Below are positions 29,901 to 36,852 of a DNA stretch of 64,000 nt, piece after piece. The notes under the pieces were generated by a model. That model did no database searches. It was not told the origin of the DNA and saw nothing but the letters and a program-made list of their open reading frames with translations. The stretch comes from Pedobacter sp. SL55 (lineage in GTDB: Bacteria > Bacteroidota > Bacteroidia > Sphingobacteriales > Sphingobacteriaceae): NCBI RefSeq assembly GCF_026625705.1, contig NZ_CP113059.1, positions 1,860,001 through 1,924,000 of the forward strand, read 5' to 3'. The position numbers were made by a program, and so were the translations under genes. The stretch's first letter is position 1. Every line of letters begins with the position of its first letter.

Positions 29901-30575
29901 AGTGGTAGTGGCACAAGTTATAACTTTAATGTTACTCCAATGGCCAATGGCAATGTAACGATAAATGTGCTAGCAAATGTGGCTACAGACGCAGTTGGCA
30001 ACAATAATAGTGCTGCAGCTGCCTTTACCATCAATTATTTAAACACACTACCTGTAGTTTTGTTAGATTTTAATGTTAAAAAAGAAAACAATGCTGCTAA
30101 ACTACAATGGCAAACCGTCACAGAAACCAATAACAAAGGTTTCGAGATTTATCGCAGCGGCGACGATAAGCAGTGGGTTAAAATTGGTGGGATAGATGCA
30201 AAAGGCAGCAATTCAATTTACGCTTTCGAAGACAAGCAGCCGTTAAATGGCAATAACTATTACAAACTGGTACAGCTAGATTTGGATGGAACACCAACTG
30301 AACTAGGCGAACGAGCTTTAAGCTTTGCGCTGTCTGCTGTGGGGTTACGGGTTTATCCAAATCCCACTGCTGGCAAAGTAACTTTGAGTTTTGGTGCTGG
30401 TAAATACCAAAAAGTAAGCATCATCGGGTTAGATGGAAAAGTTTTAAATACCATGAGTGTTTTACCTGGTCAAACAGAAGTAAGGCTAGATTTATCGGCC
30501 TATGCCTCGGGTATTTATTTTGTGAAGTTGAGCGGTACAGATGGTGTTGAAACGCAAAAATTGATTAAGAATTAG
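26976..30575 (+). CDS. Secreted FG-GAP/Ig-like repeat protein with T9SS type A sorting domain
   Basis: 1199 residues with signal peptide MKKTLLILLTVMASYGFLQAQ. Residues about 45-335 hold six FG-GAP-like units, alternating the forms VGDFDNDGDIDFLTQEGG and IADFDNDGDLDYYQRISA, with DxDxDGDxD calcium loops expected to build a beta-propeller. A short Ig-like region follows. Then come two near-identical Ig-like units of about 123 residues (from about 455 and 585), two or three more Ig-like units with the ADLTFSNGSFG and TVTISSSVGASGTT patterns, an LQWQTVTETNNKGFEIYRS beta-domain common in T9SS cargo, and the C-terminal type A sorting domain (LRVYPNPTAGKVTLSF ... YFVKLSGTDGVETQKLIKN). It is exported through the T9SS and attached to or released from the surface. 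The ligand is unknown. Confidence 0.88.
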   Translation: MKKTLLILLTVMASYGFLQAQTFSSSSLPIADTGTATLAGIRLGDFDGDGDMDILTQDGGAETEVTLWKNDGAGNYTSSTAIAAGISGLAVAFTSVRIADFDNDGDLDFYQRISGANNDIFLENNGTGSFSVGTLPLTDTGIANFALIQVGDFDSDGDVDILTQEGGAATAVTLWTNNGSGSFTGTEAVASGFTGLNIGFTSVRIADFDNDGDLDYYQRISAANNDIYMVNNGSGIFSIGTLPLPDSGTNNHAFIQVGDFDNDGDIDFLTQEGGMGTAVTFLKNNGAGNYSSAVVIAAGVTDLNLSHVSLRLGDYDNDGDLDFLQRLTGLGNDMYYQNQVAPPTLTSFTPAANGTAGANDNLMLTFSHNSTLSKGSGSISIREDDGDGNPNGSFASGKNYYVVIAPSAFVDASGKGFVTKVGSRLHPGLPDPFRRNAENSLKGLVDRTLMSFSTLSSTPTVTGISSSTANGTYKVGDVISIQVNFSEAVTVTGTPQLTLETGTTDRTINYASGSGSSTLTFNYTVQSGDNSTDLDYTTTTALALNGGAIKSVANSSANLTLPTPGAANSLAANKNIVVDGVLPTVNGVTSSTANGAYKIGDVIAIQVNFSETVNVTGTPQITLETGTTDRTINYASGSGTSTLTFNYTVQGGDNTSDLDYISTLALVLNSGTIRDVANNNAVLLLPSPGTAGSLGTNKAIVIDGVRPTATITLSNNGLAKGETTLVTFTFSEAVSDFTSADLTFSNGSFGTISSSDGGITWTTTFTPTDNLEDATNVIILNNTGVQDLVGNAGTGTTQSDNFTIETKSPTVASVTVPVNGSYKIGDNLDFTVNFSEAVTVSVHCGTPTIAISLGTGTVYANYVSGSGTSALLFRHVVAEGEQDANGIALTSLTLNGGLLNDIVGNNPVLTLNSVASTANVLVDGVRPTVTISSSVGASGTTTATSPIPFTITFSETVTDFSLADISLTNGTAGNFSGSGTSYNFNVTPMANGNVTINVLANVATDAVGNNNSAAAAFTINYLNTLPVVLLDFNVKKENNAAKLQWQTVTETNNKGFEIYRSGDDKQWVKIGGIDAKGSNSIYAFEDKQPLNGNNYYKLVQLDLDGTPTELGERALSFALSAVGLRVYPNPTAGKVTLSFGAGKYQKVSIIGLDGKVLNTMSVLPGQTEVRLDLSAYASGIYFVKLSGTDGVETQKLIKN
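28344..29094 (+). repeat. Direct repeat of about 370 bases inside the FG-GAP gene
   Basis: Two units, near 28344-28718 and 28719-29094, share long near-identical stretches, such as GTACAACAGACCGAACAATC versus GCACAACAGACCGAACAATC and CTTCTACCTTAACTTTTAAC versus GTTCTACCTTAACTTTTAAC. They encode the duplicated Ig-like domains. The similarity implies a recent duplication. Confidence 0.65.
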
Positions 30576-30599
30576 TATGGTAAGTGTTTTTTAGTGACG

Positions 30600-30630
30600 C
30601 CCTGCAGGTTTTACTTGCAGGGTTTTTTGT
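30600..30630 (+). terminator. Intrinsic terminator after the FG-GAP gene
   Basis: Stem CCCTGCA (30600-30606) / TGCAGGG (30616-30622), 9-base loop, then six T residues. It lies 25 bases after the stop of the FG-GAP gene. Confidence 0.8.
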
Positions 30631-30848
30631 TTAATAGCCCCGATTGTAGCGAGCACGTAGCGGCAAACCTATGTGTTTGCCGACGAAGTAAAGCGTAAAG
30701 CGGGACGACCGATGTAAATAGCATTGTCTCTGCGCTTCAAAAAATATTAAACCACGAAGAAGTTAAATGAATGTAAAGACTTCCCTAATTATTGATTTCT
30801 CAATGCTTTTAAGTATTTGTATCCGTAGCTTTTGTGCCTAAAATTCGT

Positions 30849-30856
30849 TAATTTTG
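30849..30856 (+). promoter_or_regulatory. -7 promoter box of uvrA
   Basis: TAATTTTG matches TAnnTTTG; the ATG follows 32 bases later. TTTG occurs upstream at 30816 and 30831, but neither has the 19-21 base spacing. A purine-rich ACGGAGCGA lies in the leader. Confidence 0.45.
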
Positions 30857-30888
30857 CAAGCTTATTTTAAAACGGAGCGAATAGATAT

Positions 30889-33729
30889 ATGGCGAAGAAC
30901 CACGTAGATTTGGGCGAGCAAAAGGATGTAGAGGTTTATGGTGCGAGGGTGCACAATCTAAAGAATATCGATGTGAGTTTTCCTCGCAACAAAATGGTGG
31001 TGGTTACTGGTTTAAGTGGCAGTGGCAAGTCTAGTTTGGCTTTTGATACCATTTATGCCGAAGGGCAACGCCGCTACATGGAAACTTTCAGTGCCTATTC
31101 GCGGCAGTTTATGGGTGGCATGGAACGCCCTGATGTGGATAAGGTTTCGGGTTTAAGTCCGGTAATTGCCATTGAGCAAAAAACTACCAGCAAAAACCCC
31201 CGTTCTACGGTAGGTACCATTACCGAAATCTACGATTTTATGCGTTTGCTGTATGCCCGTGTGGGCGATGCTTTTTCGTACAATACCGGCGAAAAGATGG
31301 AGCGCATGAGCGAAGATCAAATTCTGCAGAACATCTACAAAAAGTTCGAGAACTTGGCCGTGAACATTTTGGCTCCGGTAGTAAAAGGTCGTAAAGGCCA
31401 TTACCGCGAATTGTTTGAGCAAATTCGTAAGCAGGGTTATGTAAAGGTGCGTGTAGATGGCGAAATCCAAGATTTGGTGGCTAAAATGCAGGTAGACCGT
31501 TACAAAATTCACGATATCGAAATTGTAGTAGACCGCTTGATGGTTGATCCTAAAGACGATAAACGTTTGCGTGATAGCATTCAAACTGCTATGCGTTTGG
31601 GTAAAGGCATCATCAAAATTAGCGATAAGGATAACAATGTAGCGCACTTTAGTAAGTTCTTGATGTGCCCAACTACGGGTATTTCTTACGATGAACCTCA
31701 ACCCAATAGTTTTTCGTTTAACTCGCCCTATGGCGCATGCGAAACCTGCGATGGTTTGGGTTATATTTTTGTGGTAGATAAAAAATCTATCATGCCAAAT
31801 ATGAAGATCAGCATCTTAAACGGTGGTTTGGCTCCGCTGGGCGAATACCGTGATATTTGGGTTTTTCAGGTGTTAAAGGCCGTTGCCAAGAAATATAACT
31901 TCTCGCTATCAACACCTTTAGAAAAATTAAGCGAAGAACATATTGATATCCTTTTGAAAGGTGCGCCAGATTTGATTTCGGTAGAAGTAGCCTACAATAA
32001 ATGGAACGTACAGAACTACCAAGTTACTTTTGATGGTATCATTAAACTACTAGAAGAGCAGCAGGAGAAAAGGGGAGAAGGTGCTTCGGATGACATGGAA
32101 GCTTTCCGCAGGTTAGAAACTTGTCCGGATTGCCATGGTGCTCGTTTAAAGAAAGAAAGTCTGCACTTTAAAGTAGATGGTAAGAATATTTCTGAGTTGG
32201 CTACCATGGATGTGGCTACTTTGCACCAATGGTTTGATGGGGTTGAAGAGCGTTTAAGTGAGCGCCAGAATACCATTGCCAAAGAAATACTGAAAGAGAT
32301 TAGAGCTCGTATTGGTTTCTTGCTAGATGTGGGTTTAAACTACCTTACTTTAGATCGCACTTCGCGTACGCTTTCGGGTGGCGAGGCGCAGCGTATTCGT
32401 TTGGCTACGCAAATTGGCTCGCAATTAATGAATGTAATGTACATTTTGGATGAGCCAAGTATTGGTTTGCACCAACGTGACAACGAGCGCTTAATTACTG
32501 CCTTGAAAAACTTACGTGATTTGGGCAACACCGTTTTGGTGGTAGAACACGATAAGGATATGATTTTGGAAGCAGACCACGTGATAGATGTTGGCCCTGC
32601 TGCGGGTGTACATGGCGGGCAGATTGTGGCGCAGGGAACCCCAGCACAAATTTTAAAATCAGATACGCTAACTGCAGCCTATTTAAATGGCAAAAAAAGT
32701 ATAGAAATACCCCAAAAGCGACGTGAAGGTAATGGCCATCAGTTAGGCATTATTAAAGCTACGGGGCATAACCTAAAAGAAGTTTCCGTAGATTTTCCTT
32801 TGGGTAAATTTATTGCCGTAACCGGTGTTTCGGGTAGTGGTAAATCGAGTTTAATTACCGAAACGCTATATCCAATTTTAAATCATCATTTTTTTAGGGC
32901 CAAGAAAAAACCATTGCCTTACGAAAAAATTAAAGGCTTAAAAGAGATTGATAAAGTAATTGAGATTGACCAAGCGCCAATTGGGCGTACACCACGTTCC
33001 AATCCATCTACTTACACCGGTGTTTTTTCTGATATCAGGAATTTATTTGTGGCTTTGCCAGAAGCGAAGATTAGAGGTTATAAGCCTGGTCGTTTTTCTT
33101 TTAACGTAAAAGGTGGTAGATGCGAAACTTGCCAAGGGGCAGGCATGAAGGTAATTGAAATGAATTTCTTGCCAGATGTGCAGGTGCCTTGCGAAGAATG
33201 TGGCGGAAGAAGATACAACCGTGAAACGTTAGAGGTGCGCTACAAAGGCAAATCTATTAGTGACGTATTGGATATGAGTATTGAGGATGCTTGCCATTTC
33301 TTTGAGCACATGCCGTCGATCTATCGTAAAATAAAAACCTTAAACGATGTTGGTTTGGGCTATATCCGTTTAGGGCAGGCTTCTACCACTTTATCGGGCG
33401 GAGAAGCACAACGTGTGAAATTAGCCACTGAACTTTCTAAAAAAGATACGGGTAAAACCTTCTATATTTTAGATGAGCCTACTACAGGTTTGCATTTCGA
33501 AGACATTGCAGTTTTGTTAGGTGTGTTAAATTCTTTGGTTGATAAAGGTAATACGGTTTTAGTTATCGAACACAATTTAGATGTAGTTAAAGTAGCCGAT
33601 TGGGTAATTGATTTGGGCGAAGAAGGCGGTGCCGGTGGCGGTAGAATTATTTTTGAAGGCACACCAGAGGGATTGATTGAAAACCCGATAAGTTTAACGG
33701 GCAAATTTTTGAAAAAGGAAATGTCGTAG
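30889..33729 (+). CDS. uvrA: Excinuclease ABC subunit UvrA
   Basis: ATPase that finds bulky DNA lesions with UvrB in nucleotide excision repair. 946 residues, the normal length. It has two ABC modules: Walker A GLSGSGKSSLAFDTIYAEGQRRY (about 43-65) and GVSGSGKSSLITETLYP; signatures LSGGEAQRIRLATQIGS and LSGGEAQRVKLATEL; Walker B VMYILDEPSIGLHQRDN and TFYILDEPTTGLHFEDI. The C-terminal zinc finger is intact (CETCQGAG ... CEECGG). In the first zinc site the usual CPxC reads CPTT at 260-263, with the second half CETC present, so one cysteine is replaced by threonine. I believe other Bacteroidota UvrA share this. It is monocistronic. Confidence 0.97.
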   Translation: MAKNHVDLGEQKDVEVYGARVHNLKNIDVSFPRNKMVVVTGLSGSGKSSLAFDTIYAEGQRRYMETFSAYSRQFMGGMERPDVDKVSGLSPVIAIEQKTTSKNPRSTVGTITEIYDFMRLLYARVGDAFSYNTGEKMERMSEDQILQNIYKKFENLAVNILAPVVKGRKGHYRELFEQIRKQGYVKVRVDGEIQDLVAKMQVDRYKIHDIEIVVDRLMVDPKDDKRLRDSIQTAMRLGKGIIKISDKDNNVAHFSKFLMCPTTGISYDEPQPNSFSFNSPYGACETCDGLGYIFVVDKKSIMPNMKISILNGGLAPLGEYRDIWVFQVLKAVAKKYNFSLSTPLEKLSEEHIDILLKGAPDLISVEVAYNKWNVQNYQVTFDGIIKLLEEQQEKRGEGASDDMEAFRRLETCPDCHGARLKKESLHFKVDGKNISELATMDVATLHQWFDGVEERLSERQNTIAKEILKEIRARIGFLLDVGLNYLTLDRTSRTLSGGEAQRIRLATQIGSQLMNVMYILDEPSIGLHQRDNERLITALKNLRDLGNTVLVVEHDKDMILEADHVIDVGPAAGVHGGQIVAQGTPAQILKSDTLTAAYLNGKKSIEIPQKRREGNGHQLGIIKATGHNLKEVSVDFPLGKFIAVTGVSGSGKSSLITETLYPILNHHFFRAKKKPLPYEKIKGLKEIDKVIEIDQAPIGRTPRSNPSTYTGVFSDIRNLFVALPEAKIRGYKPGRFSFNVKGGRCETCQGAGMKVIEMNFLPDVQVPCEECGGRRYNRETLEVRYKGKSISDVLDMSIEDACHFFEHMPSIYRKIKTLNDVGLGYIRLGQASTTLSGGEAQRVKLATELSKKDTGKTFYILDEPTTGLHFEDIAVLLGVLNSLVDKGNTVLVIEHNLDVVKVADWVIDLGEEGGAGGGRIIFEGTPEGLIENPISLTGKFLKKEMS

Positions 33730-34118
33730 GGGCGAACCTTTGTGTTCGCCCATTAGCACGGTGCAAATAAAAAGACGAACCTATGTGTTCGCCCTTGTGC
33801 AAAAGGAAATGTATAACGTTTGGGCGAAAGATATTTCGCCGTTGGACATGATGCAAACATAAAAAATTCGAATTTGAGAAAACGAGGGCGAAAGATATTT
33901 CGCCCGTACATAGAGTTTATCAAGCCCCACGAAAAAGCAATCTTGCCTAAATGCACAGTTTTTTGTTAGTTAAACCTTACAGCAGCGACAGCTCCCGAGT
34001 GTAACTCGGGACTATAGCGGCTGGAAGGACTTTCGTAGCCCAAGAAATACCGAAATTGCTTTTCTAGAAAAGATGATGCGAACTGAAATGGGCAGATAAA
34101 CTGAGCCCTAACTACTCA
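33730..34118. repeat. 389-base intergenic cluster of palindromic repeats between uvrA and lipA
   Basis: Four palindromes of the GGGCGAA/TTCGCCC family: GGGCGAAC-CTTTGT-GTTCGCCC (33730-33751), CGAAC-CTATGT-GTTCG (about 33774-33790), GGCGAAA-GATA-TTTCGCC (33823-33840) and GGGCGAAA-GATA-TTTCGCCC (33886-33905). A fifth palindrome of another family, TCCCGAGT-GTA-ACTCGGGA, lies at 33993-34011. Short open frames here are made by these repeats and are not genes. The convergent arrangement of uvrA and lipA makes the cluster a plausible two-way transcription barrier. Confidence 0.7.
33985..34019 (+). repeat. 35-base repeat, left copy flanking lipA
   Basis: Contains the palindrome TCCCGAGT-GTA-ACTCGGGA plus flanks GCGACAGC and CTATAGCG. 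It matches the reverse complement of 35169-35203 at 34 of 35 positions. The match extends beyond the palindrome itself, so the two are true copies in opposite orientation on each side of lipA. Confidence 0.7.
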
Positions 34119-35012
34119 TTAAACAATTCCTTCGATATCGAAAAGATGTTTTTCTGCGTGATAAGAAGAACGCACCAGCGGGCCACTTTCTACGTATTTT
34201 AAGCCTTTAGCCAAGCCTACTTCCTTGTATTTAGCAAATTGATCTGGGTGGATCCAATCTACCACTGGGTGGTGCGCTTTGGTAGGCTGTAAATACTGGC
34301 CTAAAGTTAAGATATGAACACCATTTGCCACTAAATCATCCATTGCTTCAAAAACATCCTCTTCAGTTTCGCCCAAACCTAGCATAATGCCGGTTTTAGT
34401 GCGTAAGCCAAATTCCGAAATTCGCTTTAAGCACTCCAAGCTTCTGTCGTATTTAGCCTGTATACGTACTTGGCGAGTTAAACGGCGTACCGTTTCCATG
34501 TTGTGGGAAACCACTTCTGGTCTTTCTTCTAAAACACGGTATAAATTATCCCATTGACCTTTAAAATCAGGAATTAACGTTTCTAAAGTAGTAATCGGAC
34601 TTTCTCTTCTAATGGCTTGTAAAGTTTCGGCCCAGATGATCGAACCGCCATCTTTCAAATCATCGCGGTCTACCGAAGTAATTACACAATGTTTAACGCC
34701 CATCAGCTTTACCGAGTTGGCTACACGGTTGGGCTCGTCGGTATCAACTGCCAAAGGCCTGCCAGTTGCTACCGCACAGAAAGAACAAGAACGGGTACAA
34801 ATGTTACCCAAAATCATGAAAGTTGCCGTTCCGGCGCCCCAGCATTCGCCCATATTTGGGCAATTACCACTTTCGCAAATGGTATGTAGCTTATGTTCGT
34901 CAACCAAACTTCTTACCTGTGCATATTCTTTTCCTACAGGCAATTTAACCCTTAACCAATCTGGTTTGCGGGCTTTTTCGGTAACTGGTGCAACAACTGG
35001 AAGTTCAATCAT
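34119..35012 (-). CDS. lipA: Lipoyl synthase
   Basis: Radical SAM enzyme that inserts two sulfur atoms into octanoyl groups on the E2 and H proteins. 297 residues. It has both 4Fe-4S sites: auxiliary C46, C51 and C57 ([12 protein letters not shown]) and radical SAM C72, C76 and C79 (CTRSCSFC), with the spacing of the E. coli enzyme, plus the C-terminal RSSYHAE motif whose Ser ligates the auxiliary cluster. The start at 35012 is fixed by a TAACTTTG box four bases upstream, implying a leaderless mRNA. No lipB lies beside it. The gene is isolated between two repeat-rich gaps. Confidence 0.96.
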   Translation of the reverse strand: MIELPVVAPVTEKARKPDWLRVKLPVGKEYAQVRSLVDEHKLHTICESGNCPNMGECWGAGTATFMILGNICTRSCSFCAVATGRPLAVDTDEPNRVANSVKLMGVKHCVITSVDRDDLKDGGSIIWAETLQAIRRESPITTLETLIPDFKGQWDNLYRVLEERPEVVSHNMETVRRLTRQVRIQAKYDRSLECLKRISEFGLRTKTGIMLGLGETEEDVFEAMDDLVANGVHILTLGQYLQPTKAHHPVVDWIHPDQFAKYKEVGLAKGLKYVESGPLVRSSYHAEKHLFDIEGIV

Positions 35013-35016
35013 AACG

Positions 35017-35024
35017 CAAAGTTA
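35017..35024 (-). promoter_or_regulatory. -7 promoter box of lipA, leaderless geometry
   Basis: TAACTTTG on the minus strand, a full TAnnTTTG match, with four bases (CGTT) between it and the ATG at 35012. No TTTG is found at 19-21 bases upstream (TTAC at 20). Confidence 0.55.
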
Positions 35025-35403
35025 AGCAATCTTGCTGAATTGTTGTAAGGTTGAAATGTTGGAAAGTTGTAATGTTTTGGTGTTAGTTTTTTGGATGGTT
35101 GGTTATTTGGGTTTTTATAATTTGAAAATCAAGGTTCTTTTGTTGCTATTAATGTTAGCCCTTCTTTACGCTATAGTCCCGAGTTACACTCGGGAGCTGC
35201 CGCTTCAATAAAGTTTAAAATGCAAGGTCTGTGCAGTAATGCCCCTCGGCAGTTGCAATACATTTGGCTTAAATTAAGGTTAATAGTTTACCGAAGTACA
35301 TCGTTAATGCCAAGAACCGTAAAATCAAAAAAAACATTGGCAGCGCTGGAGGTTTAGTATTATCAAAGAATACAAACTAAATCCTACCAGCATTAGCAAA
35401 AAA
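35025..35403. other. Non-coding gap upstream of lipA
   Basis: 379 bases without a coding frame. Bases 35041-35085 carry degenerate GTTG-type short repeats (GTTGTAAGGTTGAAATGTTG). The right copy of the lipA-flanking 35-base repeat is at 35169-35203. The remainder is plain AT-rich sequence. Confidence 0.5.
35169..35203 (-). repeat. 35-base repeat, right copy flanking lipA
   Basis: Reverse-complement copy of 33985-34019 with one mismatch. It includes TCCCGAGT-TAC-ACTCGGGA (35177-35195). The spacing between copies is about 1.15 kb and encloses only lipA. Confidence 0.7.
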
Positions 35404-36711
35404 TTACTTCAATAAACTCTTGGCACCATCTAAAAGCGCACTGCCTTTCTGTTTTAACTCGTTTTTCCCTTTTTCAACCGTAGTTTCGCTGGTATAAGAA
35501 CTTACCGCATTAGACATCTGCTGCACCTTATGTATAGTCGTAAAAATCTCATCGGTATGAGGTACATTGTTTGCCTTTAAAACTTTTTGCCAATCTATTT
35601 TAACCAATACAGCCATCATGTATTTGGTAGCAATCTTACTCAGAAACAGCTTGTCGTAAACCCCGTTTAATGCCTTACCGGCTTCACGGTTATTTACATA
35701 AACAATGGTTTTTTCTATGGCTTCGCGTTCGCTATCAGACAACAGCCGACTTTTCTTTAACTTGGTTAATGCCACTATTGCCTTTTCTTTGTCTTCTCGT
35801 TTTAAATAGAGGTAACTCTCTACAGCTAGCGTAAGTTCTGTCTCGAGGCCAAGTTTTTTCGTGTCTTCCAAAAATTTCTCAAAATCATCCAATCCCCTTT
35901 CTTCATCAATTTCTCTTTCCATCCTTAGCCTATCAAAACCTCTAAACAAATAATTTAGACTGTGAAAAGCCGTATGCGTTTGGCCATCGCTCAAATTTCT
36001 CCAACCAAAAAAAGCCTTGGTGTAAGGTAAAGGTACATCTTGGTTTTTGTCTAACCATTTGATATTTCTGGTCAGCCCATCTTCCGATAGGTAAAATAAA
36101 TTATTGCCGAAAAATAAGAAGCCACGCACAAATTCAAGTAAGGTTTTCGTCTCATGGTCTGGCAAAAGCTCGGGTTGGGTTTTTGAGCATTCGTAAAGAG
36201 CAAAAGGTTGTCCCAATTCTCTGGTAGCTAAAACAACCATGCTCAATATAGCGTGTTCAATGTTTTGGGCTTCGGTTTTTTCTTGGCCTGTTAATACAGT
36301 AGAGCTAGTGCCGCCATTACCATACATTTTATTTATTCCTTCAACCAGTGTTGGAAAAATGTCTTCGTTGGTATCTTTTACAAAACCTTTAACCGCACGG
36401 TAATCCTTGTATAGTAAAAGCGCTTCCATTGGCGAAATGCTTTTGCCCGAATCTATATTTACCTTGCTTAAAGAACTTAAAACCGTATTGAGGTGCTTGC
36501 CGAATTTTTGGTACTCTGGCTTTGTAGTATCTTGCACCGCCGCTGATCTGATGGCGATTTTTGCAAATTTGTAAAAGGTAATTTTATCGTAGGCAAGGTT
36601 TTCGTTAAGTTTTTCTTTATCTAAAGCTAAAAGTTCTTCATCGGTGTCAGGAGCCGAACAGCCAAATGTTAGGCCAATAAATAAAAAGAGTAGATGTATG
36701 AGATTCTTCAT
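35404..36711 (-). CDS. Lipoprotein of unknown function
   Basis: Not recognised. 435 residues from the ATG at 36711, chosen because MKNLIHLLFLFIGLTFGC is a clear lipoprotein signal with the lipobox Cys at 18; the ATG at 36723 adds four residues. The mature protein is polar and largely helical, with Lys/Glu-rich stretches and a C-terminal segment EKGKNELKQKGSALLDGAKSLLK of amphipathic character. Motifs such as GWRNLSDGQTHTAFHSLNYLFRGFDR and helix pairs in the middle could be TPR-like repeats. It is downstream of a histidine kinase gene on the same strand, 141 bases away, so co-transcription is possible. No function is proposed. Confidence 0.7.
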   Translation of the reverse strand: MKNLIHLLFLFIGLTFGCSAPDTDEELLALDKEKLNENLAYDKITFYKFAKIAIRSAAVQDTTKPEYQKFGKHLNTVLSSLSKVNIDSGKSISPMEALLLYKDYRAVKGFVKDTNEDIFPTLVEGINKMYGNGGTSSTVLTGQEKTEAQNIEHAILSMVVLATRELGQPFALYECSKTQPELLPDHETKTLLEFVRGFLFFGNNLFYLSEDGLTRNIKWLDKNQDVPLPYTKAFFGWRNLSDGQTHTAFHSLNYLFRGFDRLRMEREIDEERGLDDFEKFLEDTKKLGLETELTLAVESYLYLKREDKEKAIVALTKLKKSRLLSDSEREAIEKTIVYVNNREAGKALNGVYDKLFLSKIATKYMMAVLVKIDWQKVLKANNVPHTDEIFTTIHKVQQMSNAVSSYTSETTVEKGKNELKQKGSALLDGAKSLLK

Positions 36712-36852
36712 GGTTAGATACATGGGTAGTTTTTCTACGGTAATTTAACTTAAAAGTATCTTATTTACTTGAAGTATAGAATGTGAAACTACGAATATTC
36801 TATTTTGGAATGGTTTATTTCATAGGGCTTTCGCTTGGCAAACTTGCGTTAA

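Larger units (their letters stand above)
30576..30888. other. 313-base gap before uvrA with a palindromic repeat
   Basis: After the terminator, the palindrome CGGCAAAC-CTATGT-GTTTGCCG lies at 30661-30682, embedded in a GC-rich block (about 30638-30712) that resembles the block at 8895-8940. The remainder is AT-rich and leads into the TAATTTTG box of uvrA at 30849-30856. No gene was seen. Confidence 0.55.

Noticed and set aside
31153..31701. A 182-residue antisense frame inside uvrA
   Set aside because: Shadow of a conserved gene; no start context or family features.
33730..33905. Repeat cluster as a CRISPR array
   Set aside because: The units are palindromes of differing length with irregular spacing, no uniform spacers, and no cas genes are present.
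33647..33956. Two short minus-strand frames (67 and 69 residues) after uvrA
   Set aside because: They are translations of the GGGCGAA palindrome cluster; the text repeats within each frame.
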